The notes beneath the pieces were generated by a model. It ran no database searches. It was given only the letters and a program-made list of their open reading frames with translations, and was not told the origin of the DNA. This document shows, in pieces, positions 24,588-33,549 of a DNA stretch of 64,000 nt (positions are counted from its first letter, which is position 1; each line of letters opens with the position of its first letter). The translations under genes were made by a program, and so were the position numbers. The stretch is from PGYT01 sp963675055 (GTDB lineage: Bacteria; Bacteroidota; Ignavibacteria; Ignavibacteriales; Melioribacteraceae), in the NCBI GenBank assembly GCA_963675055.2, contig CAXXJE010000002.1:620001-684000 (forward strand), read 5' to 3'.

Positions 24588-27533
24588 CTACAACAATTTT
24601 AATGACACCATAAATTCATCACCAGGTTTCAGCTCCTTTTCAAAAGCGCGGGCATAACCGAACGATAGGGTTGTTTTCATCAGCGAAAACAGCACAATCT
24701 CAAAATCAAGCTGCGCTCCGGCATTGTGATGATAAGCCATAATTTGACTGTCCGATAAATTAGTAATTAAATTCGATTGGAAGAAAGATAATCTCGCGAA
24801 TCTGACATACAGAGATAAGAAGCCAAACTCGCGGAACATTAACGGCGGAAGATTCCATTCTAAACCTATCTTGGCAAAATCTTCTGCGGCTAACTCGTTT
24901 ATTTCCCGACCGGCAAAACTTTCTATTTCCCTGCATCTTTGCACCTCGAGCCTGTCAACATAGTTATTTCCGAAACCGCCGAAGTAAATTTGTCCGAATG
25001 AAGTTTGAGTATCTGAGAAAACTTTTCCGACCGAACTTCGCAGCCAGACTGATGAATTTCTTAATCCGGGAAAGAGAAATGCTTTTTCAAACTCTGCGGT
25101 TGCAACAGGGGCAAACTCATCGTTAAAATACGCTGCTTCCAAACCGACTGATATTTTATAACCTACTTCTTCCTCAACAGCACCTAACGACTTATGAAGT
25201 TTTGAATAATGATAATCAGCAGAAAACAGGTTCAGTTCCGTAAAACCCGCATCCACATTTTGATATTGAGGAAGCTTTTTTAAATCGCCGTAATGAGCCA
25301 AACTAAATTCAAGTTTAGAATTGACAGGCTTTTCAATTATAATATTATAAGTGTAACCAAGCTGCGCATAATATCCCGCTCTACTTTGCCTGGTGGGACC
25401 GAACAGATCATAAAAATTCGTTTTGTTCAGACCGAGGTTTAATGTCCAATCCCAATAGTTGTAATTCAATGATAGATGCAGTCGTTCTTTTTCGGGAATC
25501 GACTGGTTCTGTGTGTATGATGCTTTTATCTTAGCGCGGCTAAGCATTAGGTCATCCGACAAGTTTAACTGCAATCCGTATGCTACAAAATCTTTATACC
25601 CCTCAACGATAGGATAAAGATTCTCAAATGATGTTTCCGAAAAAGGATCATAGGTACCTTCGGCAACTATAAGTTCATCGTCATTGAGAGCGGAAGTTTT
25701 TTCAGTAGTATAATTATAAAGCGCGGGATTTTCACCAAGCGCTTTCATACCAAGATATTCTATTGCATTTGCATCCTCTAAATATTCCTTCTTGATTTTT
25801 ACCGGTTTCATGCCGGTTGTTTTGTATTCAAATACAAGAAGCGAATCGTCGGAAATCTCCAGCGGCCTGAAAAATCCGATATCAGTATTTGTCATTAACT
25901 TTGCGGATTTATTTTTAATGTCAACTTCCCATACATTGGAAACACCTGTGTAATAAGAAGTTCCGATCAATCTCTTTCCGTCTTTGGCAAACACAAAGCT
26001 TGACAAACTGTTATCTTCGAACTCGTAAACTTTTGTAGTATCAATTTTACCCAGATTTAGGGAGTCGAGATCGAACACGACTAATTTTTGTTTACCATCC
26101 GGTTCTGCAAATGTGCCGGATAATAGTTTTCCGTTCGGAGAAACATCCAGATCGAACAGGGTATTCCCAAAGGGAATTGAATAAAGACGCTCAACCTCGG
26201 TGTAATCTCCCGTTAGCTTTACCACCGCAGTTCTGCCGTCGATGATCTGAACGCCGTAAATAGTTTTGTCGGTTGGAGAATAAACAAGCTCCGATATTCT
26301 TATATATTCGAAAAGTGTTTCTTCGTCTCCGGTATTCAAATCTATTGTTTTTATCCCACGCCAGTTGTTGTTATGAGTTGTACAAAATATCCTGTTATTT
26401 TCTTCGTCGTACGCTAAGTAGGTAACATAATATAAACCGGGGCTTTCAACATCAGAGATTTTTCTAATCTCACCGGTTTTAAGATTAAGTGCTACCAGGC
26501 TTGCAAGATCCCCGGGGCGATTTACTGCACAGTAAACTTCATTCTTTTCTTTGCTATAATACGGTCTTGAAACAGAACCTAAAACTTCGGGTGTAAACTC
26601 ATTCTTCTCCGATAACGGGTAAGCATTTATAGCCTTAAGGTTCCCGGATTGAAAATTCCTCTCTGCTTCTACCCATTCATCCCAAATTTCAACAACATCA
26701 TTTCCGAAAACTTTTTTGAATTGAACCGCATAAAACTTCGAACTTGTTGAATCGCGTTTATAAAACTCTTTTACCTTTTCTACTCCATAGACCGAACTAA
26801 GGTAAGACACAAAACGGGTTCCGTACAAATACGCATTTACACCGACTTGAAAATCAATCATTGTTCCCTCGGTCTGCAAACCAATCGGGCGATAGAAATA
26901 AGCATTTTCTTTAGTCATTGAACGGAAAACCATTTCATCGTATCCGCCGAGTACTCGACCTAATCCGCCGGACATCCATGTTTCCATAAAAACCGCGATG
27001 CCTTCATGAAACCAGCGGGGCGAATACCATCGCGGAGAAGTAATATAGCTGTAGAACATTGACAGGGGATTTTCATTATCAGTCGAAACTTTACCGCCCA
27101 ATGCTCCTCTGAAGAACTTGTCTGATCCTGAGGCTTTATCGGCCATAACCAGATGGGTTAGTTCGTGGTTCATCAGCCACTGGAACCGTTCGTTGGCAGG
27201 CATTATGTCGAAGGTAAAATCAAACGGAGCAACATTTATCATTAACATGTTTCGCGGAATAGTCATTGTTCCGCCGTTACCAACGTCATTAAAGTCATTC
27301 AGAAAAACAGAAACCTTGCTATAGTCATAGTAATTCCAATACTTTTGATGGAATCTGTAAGAAGTTTCAAGACAGGCTCCTACATGAGGAACCATATACT
27401 CATAGGATTCACCCCAGTAAATTATTTTTGAATGCGTAGTTTCCAGTTTATAAAGCTGAGCAATAGTATTGCCTGTTGAACATATAACAAGAGATAAGCA
27501 GATGATAATAATCCGATAAAAGCGTTTATCCAT
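24588..27533 (-). CDS. Secreted gluzincin-like metallopeptidase with propeller and C-terminal barrel
   Basis: 981 aa, signal peptide about 1-25. Zinc-peptidase core: HELTH at 123-127 and the third ligand Glu177 in WFHEGIAVFME, the HExxH...E gluzincin arrangement. Residues about 300-600 show TolB/WD40-like propeller strands (SPNGKLLSGTF, AKDGKRLIGTSYYT). Residues about 660-981 alternate hydrophobic/polar and end FMVSLKLL, like an outer-membrane barrel. So a surface-anchored peptidase is likely. It is cotranscribed with the PrsW-type protease (3-bp gap). Confidence 0.8.
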   Translation of the reverse strand: MDKRFYRIIIICLSLVICSTGNTIAQLYKLETTHSKIIYWGESYEYMVPHVGACLETSYRFHQKYWNYYDYSKVSVFLNDFNDVGNGGTMTIPRNMLMINVAPFDFTFDIMPANERFQWLMNHELTHLVMADKASGSDKFFRGALGGKVSTDNENPLSMFYSYITSPRWYSPRWFHEGIAVFMETWMSGGLGRVLGGYDEMVFRSMTKENAYFYRPIGLQTEGTMIDFQVGVNAYLYGTRFVSYLSSVYGVEKVKEFYKRDSTSSKFYAVQFKKVFGNDVVEIWDEWVEAERNFQSGNLKAINAYPLSEKNEFTPEVLGSVSRPYYSKEKNEVYCAVNRPGDLASLVALNLKTGEIRKISDVESPGLYYVTYLAYDEENNRIFCTTHNNNWRGIKTIDLNTGDEETLFEYIRISELVYSPTDKTIYGVQIIDGRTAVVKLTGDYTEVERLYSIPFGNTLFDLDVSPNGKLLSGTFAEPDGKQKLVVFDLDSLNLGKIDTTKVYEFEDNSLSSFVFAKDGKRLIGTSYYTGVSNVWEVDIKNKSAKLMTNTDIGFFRPLEISDDSLLVFEYKTTGMKPVKIKKEYLEDANAIEYLGMKALGENPALYNYTTEKTSALNDDELIVAEGTYDPFSETSFENLYPIVEGYKDFVAYGLQLNLSDDLMLSRAKIKASYTQNQSIPEKERLHLSLNYNYWDWTLNLGLNKTNFYDLFGPTRQSRAGYYAQLGYTYNIIIEKPVNSKLEFSLAHYGDLKKLPQYQNVDAGFTELNLFSADYHYSKLHKSLGAVEEEVGYKISVGLEAAYFNDEFAPVATAEFEKAFLFPGLRNSSVWLRSSVGKVFSDTQTSFGQIYFGGFGNNYVDRLEVQRCREIESFAGREINELAAEDFAKIGLEWNLPPLMFREFGFLSLYVRFARLSFFQSNLITNLSDSQIMAYHHNAGAQLDFEIVLFSLMKTTLSFGYARAFEKELKPGDEFMVSLKLL

Positions 27534-27611
27534 TTTAAGGTTCCGTATTGCTGTATTTTCTAATAATTAAAATTCTTTCACCCTTTTATATACAGGATAA
27601 AGGAATATATT

Positions 27612-28781
27612 TTATAAACTCCAACCAAGTTTTTCTTTGCTATGGATACCTAACTTTTCATTTCCCATAAACATCTTAAGCGCATTTGCCATACTATGAA
27701 ATACTTGCAACTGATTATTTGAGTATAAACCTAATGCGGGGGCTCTATTTCCTAAATCATCTTTAGAGAAGACATATTTATTCCCCTGCATACTAATTCC
27801 CAGGGCATCATTACTCATAAACATTCCAAGTTTTTCTGAATTCATTTTCGCTGCAAGTTCTTTTGATAAAAAGGTAACTCCAAGAGCCTGATCTCCTAAT
27901 TTCTCTCGATTTAATGTTCCGCTTGCCGCACCAAGTTTTTCTATATTCCAGAAGCCGCTTAGCTGTTCAGTATTCTTAAGTCCAAGCTTTTCCTTCCCCC
28001 AGAATCCCAACTTTTCTTTTCCCCACATACCAAGTTTTTCTTGAGCTCCAAAAGAAAACGACAGCTTGCTGTTTAATTCTTTGTTAAATACAATCGCGTC
28101 CATAATATTGCTGTTCAACGCTGCATTCAGTTTTTCCTCGTTGCCCATCACATACCCGTAAATAAATATGCCGGACAACATCTTCTCACGTACTACTTTC
28201 AGCTTTTCTGTTTCTTCTTTAGTAAGTGAAAGCATTTTGGATTCATCCTCACTCAGAATATAATTCAAATCAGCAAACAGTGAGTCAACAACATTGCTTT
28301 TCTTATCCAGGTTAACCAGGAAAGTGCCGAATTCAAGCAGGTTATTATCAATGTCTATCGACATGTCAACTGTATCTTTCGTATAATATTTCATTAATAA
28401 CTCACGTGTATCTGCTACTTTATTAAGGTTGTTTTTCATGTAAATTCCCAGAGAGTTTAACTCATCAAGCTTTCCGCGCAGCTCGGCATTATCTACTTCT
28501 TTAATCGTTTTCTCAAATTCTTTATAATCCTTGTTTAGATCCTCCAATATGGATTCGTATTGTGCTAATGCAACAATTGTAGTTTTCAACGCAGTAGTAT
28601 CCTGCAGAAATTCATTACGCAGTTGTATGTCCTCCTGAGCGGTATTGCTGTTTCTGTATTTGTCTACCTTGCCTATAGTTCCGGCGCTCTCATTTTCATC
28701 CGCAGGTGGATAAAAAAGCGACACAACAACAATAAGTGCTACGATAAAAACTGTTCCGATAATTAGATTTCTTTTCTCCAT
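27612..28781 (-). CDS. Membrane-anchored EKLG-repeat protein of an ECF sigma operon
   Basis: 389 aa. A membrane helix at about 6-24 (NLIIGTVFIVALIVVVSLFY) and a helical, coiled-coil-like region at about 45-240 are followed by a repetitive C-terminal region (246-389). That region has eight EKLG motifs, some within WGKEKLG units, and near-variants such as DALG and DDLG, ending KEKLGWSL. No family recognised. It lies 13 bp after the anti-sigma gene, so it belongs to the sigma/anti-sigma operon and may be its envelope partner or sensor. Confidence 0.7.
   Translation of the reverse strand: MEKRNLIIGTVFIVALIVVVSLFYPPADENESAGTIGKVDKYRNSNTAQEDIQLRNEFLQDTTALKTTIVALAQYESILEDLNKDYKEFEKTIKEVDNAELRGKLDELNSLGIYMKNNLNKVADTRELLMKYYTKDTVDMSIDIDNNLLEFGTFLVNLDKKSNVVDSLFADLNYILSEDESKMLSLTKEETEKLKVVREKMLSGIFIYGYVMGNEEKLNAALNSNIMDAIVFNKELNSKLSFSFGAQEKLGMWGKEKLGFWGKEKLGLKNTEQLSGFWNIEKLGAASGTLNREKLGDQALGVTFLSKELAAKMNSEKLGMFMSNDALGISMQGNKYVFSKDDLGNRAPALGLYSNNQLQVFHSMANALKMFMGNEKLGIHSKEKLGWSL
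27615..28046 (-). repeat. Degenerate EKLG-coding repeat array
   Basis: Codes for residues 246-389 of the membrane-anchored protein. Exact EKLG occurs eight times at spacings of about 7 to 60 residues; the tightest block is two successive WGKEKLG units. Units are degenerate, so the array is not of recent origin throughout. Confidence 0.8.
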
Positions 28782-28794
28782 TGTAATCCTCTGA

Positions 28795-29541
28795 TTAGTA
28801 TTTTATATCCATTGTTAAATTTGCGACGTTTATATTGTCTTTATAAAAATCAGCATATACTTTTCCCGGTGTTTCGTGCAGGCTCCTCAGAAATACCAGG
28901 TAATGATTTGTATCAAGACTTCGAAGTCTTATAGAATTTTTTTGTGAGGTGAATTCACCGCCATTTTCCGGATCTAAAGATTTTACTCCATACAGGGTAA
29001 ATATGCTCTTATCGTACTTCAGTTCGCAGTCAAGTGCTTCATCGGTTTTCAAATCAACATCCAAAATAACTACCCCCTGCGAGTACTTAACCTGAATAGC
29101 GCCGTTAATCATACCTTCATCAAGAAAGAACGATTCATTATAATTCAAACCCGACATTGTACCCTTTGCGAATTCATCATCAATATTTACAACTGATGGC
29201 TCAAGCATAAGAATTAATCCCACAAGCAGTCCGCCGAATCCGAATGAAACTCCATAACTGATTTTACTTCCTTTAAAGTTCTCAGCGAGCCATTCCGAAA
29301 TAGTATTTGTCTTTTTCAAATTCTTCTCCTCCCTGATTCTATTAAGCACATTATACCTTACGTCTACTTCTTCCTGAACAGGTTTATTCTGCGTAACGAG
29401 GTTCATAGCTGAGGCCATAGATTCGAAATACTTCCTGTTTTCATCTATTTCAAGTAATACATCCAATTCTTCTTTTTCCGAAGCATTAATCTCTCCGTCA
29501 ATAAATTTATTCACAAGTTCCTGTATTCTTTTAGATCTCAT
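28795..29541 (-). CDS. Anti-sigma factor, membrane-anchored
   Basis: 248 aa. The N-terminal 55 residues (ELVNKFIDGEINASEKEELD) have the pattern of anti-sigma-domain helices without a zinc motif. One membrane helix at about 97-114 (VSFGFGGLLVGLILML) separates the cytoplasmic part from a beta-rich extracytoplasmic domain. The gene overlaps the ECF sigma gene by 4 bp. It should hold the sigma factor inactive until an envelope signal triggers release. Confidence 0.82.
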   Translation of the reverse strand: MRSKRIQELVNKFIDGEINASEKEELDVLLEIDENRKYFESMASAMNLVTQNKPVQEEVDVRYNVLNRIREEKNLKKTNTISEWLAENFKGSKISYGVSFGFGGLLVGLILMLEPSVVNIDDEFAKGTMSGLNYNESFFLDEGMINGAIQVKYSQGVVILDVDLKTDEALDCELKYDKSIFTLYGVKSLDPENGGEFTSQKNSIRLRSLDTNHYLVFLRSLHETPGKVYADFYKDNINVANLTMDIKY

Positions 29542-30071
29542 AATAATTTCCGATCCAGATTATCTTTTAATTTTTCTCTTGCGATGTAAAGCCTTGATTT
29601 GACCTTACCTTCCGGAATTCCGACAATCTCTGAAATCTCCCGGTAACTTAGCTCCTGGTTATGTTTCAGGATAATCAACTTTCTATATTTAGGTGACAGT
29701 TTGTTTATAGCCGATTGAACCCTTGCTGCTGTTTCTTCCAATTCAAATTTTTTACAGGGAGAAGATACAGTAGGTGAGTTGGATTCGTTTAATTCTGTGG
29801 AATAACTATACCGCTTCTTACAATTAAGTGATTCATTCAATGTAATTCTGTATATCCAGCTGAAGAATTTTCTATTTCGATCGAAAACCTTAAGTTTTTT
29901 ATATGCTTTAAAAAACGAATCCTGAACAATATCCTTTGAGACATCCTCATCGTGGGTAATTTGGTAAGCAAGATTAAACATTTTATTCTGATATTTCTCC
30001 ATCAACATATCAAAAGACTCGATACTGCCATTAAGGGTTTCAATTATTAATTCGATGTCGTCTTTTATCAT
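29538..30071 (-). CDS. ECF-type RNA polymerase sigma factor
   Basis: 177 aa. Region 2 (about 10-85) contains NLAYQITHDEDVSKDIVQDS and SWIYRITLNESL; region 4 (about 120-170) contains LSPKYRKLIILKHNQELSYR and IPEGKVKSRLYIAREKL. No region 3, as usual for ECF factors. It is followed by its anti-sigma gene with a 4-bp overlap and by the EKLG-repeat gene. The divergent intergenic space (30072-30306) probably holds its autoregulated promoter, but I cannot define the motif. Confidence 0.94.
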   Translation of the reverse strand: MIKDDIELIIETLNGSIESFDMLMEKYQNKMFNLAYQITHDEDVSKDIVQDSFFKAYKKLKVFDRNRKFFSWIYRITLNESLNCKKRYSYSTELNESNSPTVSSPCKKFELEETAARVQSAINKLSPKYRKLIILKHNQELSYREISEIVGIPEGKVKSRLYIAREKLKDNLDRKLL

Positions 30072-30306
30072 AAATACAATCAGGTTATGAAAAAGTTGGA
30101 AAAAAATTTAGTTTTATTCTCAGCTGAAATTTTTGTCAGACATATTTTCCATATAATAATATTCAAAATTTCCACAGCTAAAGAAACCTTATTATCGAAA
30201 ATAAACTGTTGTTTTTAAATAAAATTACCTTTTTGCTCAAAATTATAAAGGAACTTTTAATAAGTTTTTTTGTCTACAATTTGTTTAAAACTAATCTGGC
30301 AAATGT

Positions 30307-31983
30307 ATGAAGGACTCTAAAACTTCACTATTTTTTTTTACTCTATTAATTTGTTTGCCTCTTCACGCCAAAGACGGCAAACATATCACAGCAAACGGTG
30401 AACTGAAAGCCCTTCTCCTGTTTATTCAATTCGATGATGATTCAACAACAAGCAGTGACGCTTGGCCTTATGATACTTTAATGCTTCCCGAATGGTGCAG
30501 CGTATTTGTAAGTCCCGATACGAATTCCATAAGTGATCAATTTAACATTTCTCAATACTTTGACGAAATGTCATTCGGAAAATTCCAGCTTACGGGAGAT
30601 GTGTATCATGAGGTTGTTAGTCCGAAGCACAATCAGGATTACTATAAGGATATAGGAGAAGTAAATACCGAAATTCTTACTTCGCTTGATTCTCTCATAG
30701 ACTATTCGCTTTATGATAACTGGACCGGAACCGGTTCGGAGAGATATATCAACAAGCCTGATGGAGTTGTTGATATGTTATTTATCATCTATCGTAATTT
30801 TTCAAACAGGTTATTCTATAACAACGGCTGGACGGGCAGTGCATATCTGTACCTGGAAAATGATATTGAGACTAATGACAATGTTGTTATTAATAAGGGA
30901 AGGATGAATTCGGGTTTACAATTACGAGGCGCCAAATTTGGTTTTAACTACACAGTTTATACCGCGGCGCATGAACTTGGGCACTTCCTTTTCGGCGGAG
31001 GTCATATTGAAGGTATTACCAGACTCGGATTAATGACCGGCGGACCTGTCTGGAACGCGAGTCGGGGAATGCATTCGTGGGAGAAAGAAAAACTGGGCTG
31101 GATAAAATTCACGATTGCTGATACAACGCACAACAGATCTTATGCTCTGAGTGATTACATGACAACCGGTGATGCGCTTAAGATACCGATTAGCAGTAAT
31201 GAGTATTATATTGTTGAAAACAGGCAGAAGATCAGTCGCCATGATAAAGCAGGAGACAAAGGTATTTATGTATATCATATACTCGATCGTAAAATTTCCA
31301 AACCCTTCATAACTGTTTTGTGCGCCGACGGAAACTGGAATTTCTCGATTGATTCCGAATTAAAGAAACTGAAAAAGGATAAACCAAATCCAAACGGGAA
31401 ATCAGAAATGAACTTTTATAAACAGGTTAACGGAACCGGATTTTCCTGCAACAGCCAGGTTTATAAAGATAATTCCGCATGGGGTGATGATACAGACGCA
31501 TTCGATACCAGATACAACGATGTGCTATCGCCTGTCAGCAATCCACCAGTATCCAATAAGTCCGGTATACCATTTACTATTGAAATAACAGATGATCATG
31601 ATGGTATAGTTGAATTGAATATTCTGTTTAAGAATATATACTCCGGCAAACCATCCAAGCCGCGTGGACTAAATACTGCAACCGACTCACTCAACAATAT
31701 TGTTTTAAATTGGCTGCCGAATAAAGAACCCGATCTGGACAAGTATTATATTTACAGATCCGACAAAAATGAAAATCTTATAATCATCGATTCGCTTTTA
31801 GCAGGCCATCCCGATTCTTCAGAAATCTGGATTCAGCCCAATCCAATAAAAACAAGCAACTCTTTTAATTATGCGGTAAGCGCTGTTGATCATTCCGGAC
31901 AGGAGTCGCTAAAATCCGCAGAATGTGAAATTCAATTTGATATTTCCGGCGGGATAAAAATCACCAACCATGAATATGACTAA
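30307..31983 (+). CDS. Secreted M6-like metalloprotease with fibronectin-III-like domain
   Basis: 558 aa, signal peptide about 1-21. The first strands (ELKALLLFIQFDDDST, FNISQYFDEMSFGKFQLTGD) and the zinc site HELGH at 222-226 followed by FGGGHIEG match M6/immune-inhibitor-A-like peptidases. The conserved phrase HSWEKEKLGWI follows. A fibronectin-III-like domain is at about 455-545 (PSKPRGLNTATDSLNNIVLN). No T9SS tail at the C-terminus. Divergent from the ECF sigma operon. Confidence 0.85.
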   Translation: MKDSKTSLFFFTLLICLPLHAKDGKHITANGELKALLLFIQFDDDSTTSSDAWPYDTLMLPEWCSVFVSPDTNSISDQFNISQYFDEMSFGKFQLTGDVYHEVVSPKHNQDYYKDIGEVNTEILTSLDSLIDYSLYDNWTGTGSERYINKPDGVVDMLFIIYRNFSNRLFYNNGWTGSAYLYLENDIETNDNVVINKGRMNSGLQLRGAKFGFNYTVYTAAHELGHFLFGGGHIEGITRLGLMTGGPVWNASRGMHSWEKEKLGWIKFTIADTTHNRSYALSDYMTTGDALKIPISSNEYYIVENRQKISRHDKAGDKGIYVYHILDRKISKPFITVLCADGNWNFSIDSELKKLKKDKPNPNGKSEMNFYKQVNGTGFSCNSQVYKDNSAWGDDTDAFDTRYNDVLSPVSNPPVSNKSGIPFTIEITDDHDGIVELNILFKNIYSGKPSKPRGLNTATDSLNNIVLNWLPNKEPDLDKYYIYRSDKNENLIIIDSLLAGHPDSSEIWIQPNPIKTSNSFNYAVSAVDHSGQESLKSAECEIQFDISGGIKITNHEYD

Positions 31984-32029
31984 TAATTAAGTTAATTTAC
32001 GAGTAGAATTAATTTCGGTTTTTAAACAA

Positions 32030-32242
32030 ATGAATATATCGCAATCCTCTTTCGACAAATACATTGAAGAAACGAAAAAGTATGAAATTAAAACTCACTA
32101 TTCCGGCTGGGGCTGGTTTTTATTCACTATAATCGGTATGAGCGCAACGCCCGAAAAGGTTGAGTTTATAGATCGGGAGACTGGTAATGTTGTTGAGACA
32201 TCAACGGATCCGGAAATAACAAAGAAGTTCGTAGGAAGATAA
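32030..32242 (+). CDS. Small hypothetical protein
   Basis: 70 aa, from ATG 32030. Contains a short Trp/Phe-rich hydrophobic stretch (GWGWFLFTIIGMSA) and a charged remainder. No clear ribosome binding site and no family recognised. It lies 20 bp before the M24 peptidase gene on the same strand, which makes cotranscription plausible. Confidence 0.5.
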   Translation: MNISQSSFDKYIEETKKYEIKTHYSGWGWFLFTIIGMSATPEKVEFIDRETGNVVETSTDPEITKKFVGR

Positions 32243-32262
32243 AAGTACATTGGGAGTGTAAA

Positions 32263-33456
32263 ATGAATAAAGATATGATTCTTGAAAAACAGAAACAGGC
32301 AGCAGAAATACTTAATGAAAAAGACATAGACATGTGGATGACATTCGTCCGCGAAACGGGAAATATAAAAGATCCGATGATGGATATGATAGTTGGAACA
32401 GGCGCGACCTGGCATTCGGCTTTCATTATAACGCGAACAGGCGAAACAACTGCGGTTATCGGTTCGCTTGAAGAAGCGAATATGAAATCGGTCGGCACTT
32501 TCCAAAATATTGTTCCTTATCTGAAGGGTGTTAAGGATGATCTGATAAAGGTCCTGGAGAAATACGATCCGAAAAAGATAGCTATAAACTTTTCGCGTAA
32601 TTCAAGTCTGGCCGACGGACTTACATACGGCTGCTACCTCGAACTGACGGAGATATTAAAAGACACTCCTTACAAGGACAGGCTTGTATCTTCCGAGGAT
32701 ATTGTGGGCGCTTTACGGGGACGTAAGTCACAGGTTGAAGTTAACTTGATAAAAAACGCTATCGTTGAGACACTGAAAATTTTCGACGAGGTTACCCGAT
32801 TCCTGGCAGTCGGTAAATCCGAAAAAGAAGTCGCCGACTTTGTTAAAGGACTTGTTAAGGAACGCGGGTTTGAACTTGCCTGGGATGAAGAACATTGCCC
32901 TGCAGTATTCACAGGTCCGGATACGGCCGGTGCGCACAGCGGTCCGACTGACAGAACGGTACAGCCGGGACATGTTATCAACATGGACTTCGGGATAAAG
33001 TACAACGGCTACTGTTCTGATCTTCAACGTACATGGTATGTGCTAAAGGAAGGAGAGACAGAGGCTCCCGCCGAAGTCATGAAAGGCTTCGATGTAATTA
33101 AAGATTCCATCCAAATGGCTGCGAAGGAATTAAAACCGGGTAAGCTTGGTTGGGAAATTGACAACATCGCACGAAGCTATATAGTTGAGAATGGATATGA
33201 AGAATATCCGCACGGACTCGGTCACCAGGTCGGACGTGTTGCTCACGACGGCGGCGCGATGCTCGGTCCGCAATGGGAACGATACGGCAACATCCCGTAC
33301 ATTCCTGTTGAGAAAGGGAACGTCTTCACAATCGAGCCGAGACTTACAATTCCAGGCTATGGTATTGCAACGATGGAAGAGATCGTCTGGGTAACTGACG
33401 ACGGATGCGAATTCATGAGTGAACCCCAGACTGAAATTTATCTAATTGAATCTTAG
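32263..33456 (+). CDS. M24 family peptidase (Xaa-Pro aminopeptidase-like)
   Basis: 397 aa, ATG 32263 after GGGAG. An N-terminal creatinase-type domain (about 1-150) precedes the pita-bread metallopeptidase fold. Metal ligands are seen in MDFGIKYNGYCSDLQRTW (two Asp), HGLGHQVGRVAHD (His), FTIEPRLTI (Glu) and GIATMEEIVWV (Glu). The fold cleaves N-terminal residues before proline, or acts as a related dipeptidase; specificity cannot be read from sequence. No signal peptide, so cytoplasmic. Confidence 0.92.
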   Translation: MNKDMILEKQKQAAEILNEKDIDMWMTFVRETGNIKDPMMDMIVGTGATWHSAFIITRTGETTAVIGSLEEANMKSVGTFQNIVPYLKGVKDDLIKVLEKYDPKKIAINFSRNSSLADGLTYGCYLELTEILKDTPYKDRLVSSEDIVGALRGRKSQVEVNLIKNAIVETLKIFDEVTRFLAVGKSEKEVADFVKGLVKERGFELAWDEEHCPAVFTGPDTAGAHSGPTDRTVQPGHVINMDFGIKYNGYCSDLQRTWYVLKEGETEAPAEVMKGFDVIKDSIQMAAKELKPGKLGWEIDNIARSYIVENGYEEYPHGLGHQVGRVAHDGGAMLGPQWERYGNIPYIPVEKGNVFTIEPRLTIPGYGIATMEEIVWVTDDGCEFMSEPQTEIYLIES

Positions 33457-33485
33457 TGTTCCTTAGTGCTCAAAGTGCATTAGTG
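33453..33485. repeat. Short TTAGTG-type degenerate repeat
   Basis: TTAGTG occurs at 33453, 33463 and 33480 with an AGTG between, starting over the stop codon of the M24 gene. Similar runs are common in intergenic DNA of many genomes; origin unknown. Confidence 0.4.
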
Positions 33486-33513
33486 GTTTCTTGAATAAAT
33501 ACGTTATTAAATA

Positions 33514-33542
33514 CTCCCGCTGAGTAATTCAATCGGCGGGAG
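33514..33542. terminator. Hairpin between convergent genes
   Basis: CTCCCGC (33514-33520) pairs with GCGGGAG (33536-33542). It lies between the M24 gene and the convergent NHL-repeat gene. No long T run, so a weak terminator. Confidence 0.55.
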
Positions 33543-33549
33543 CTAATAC

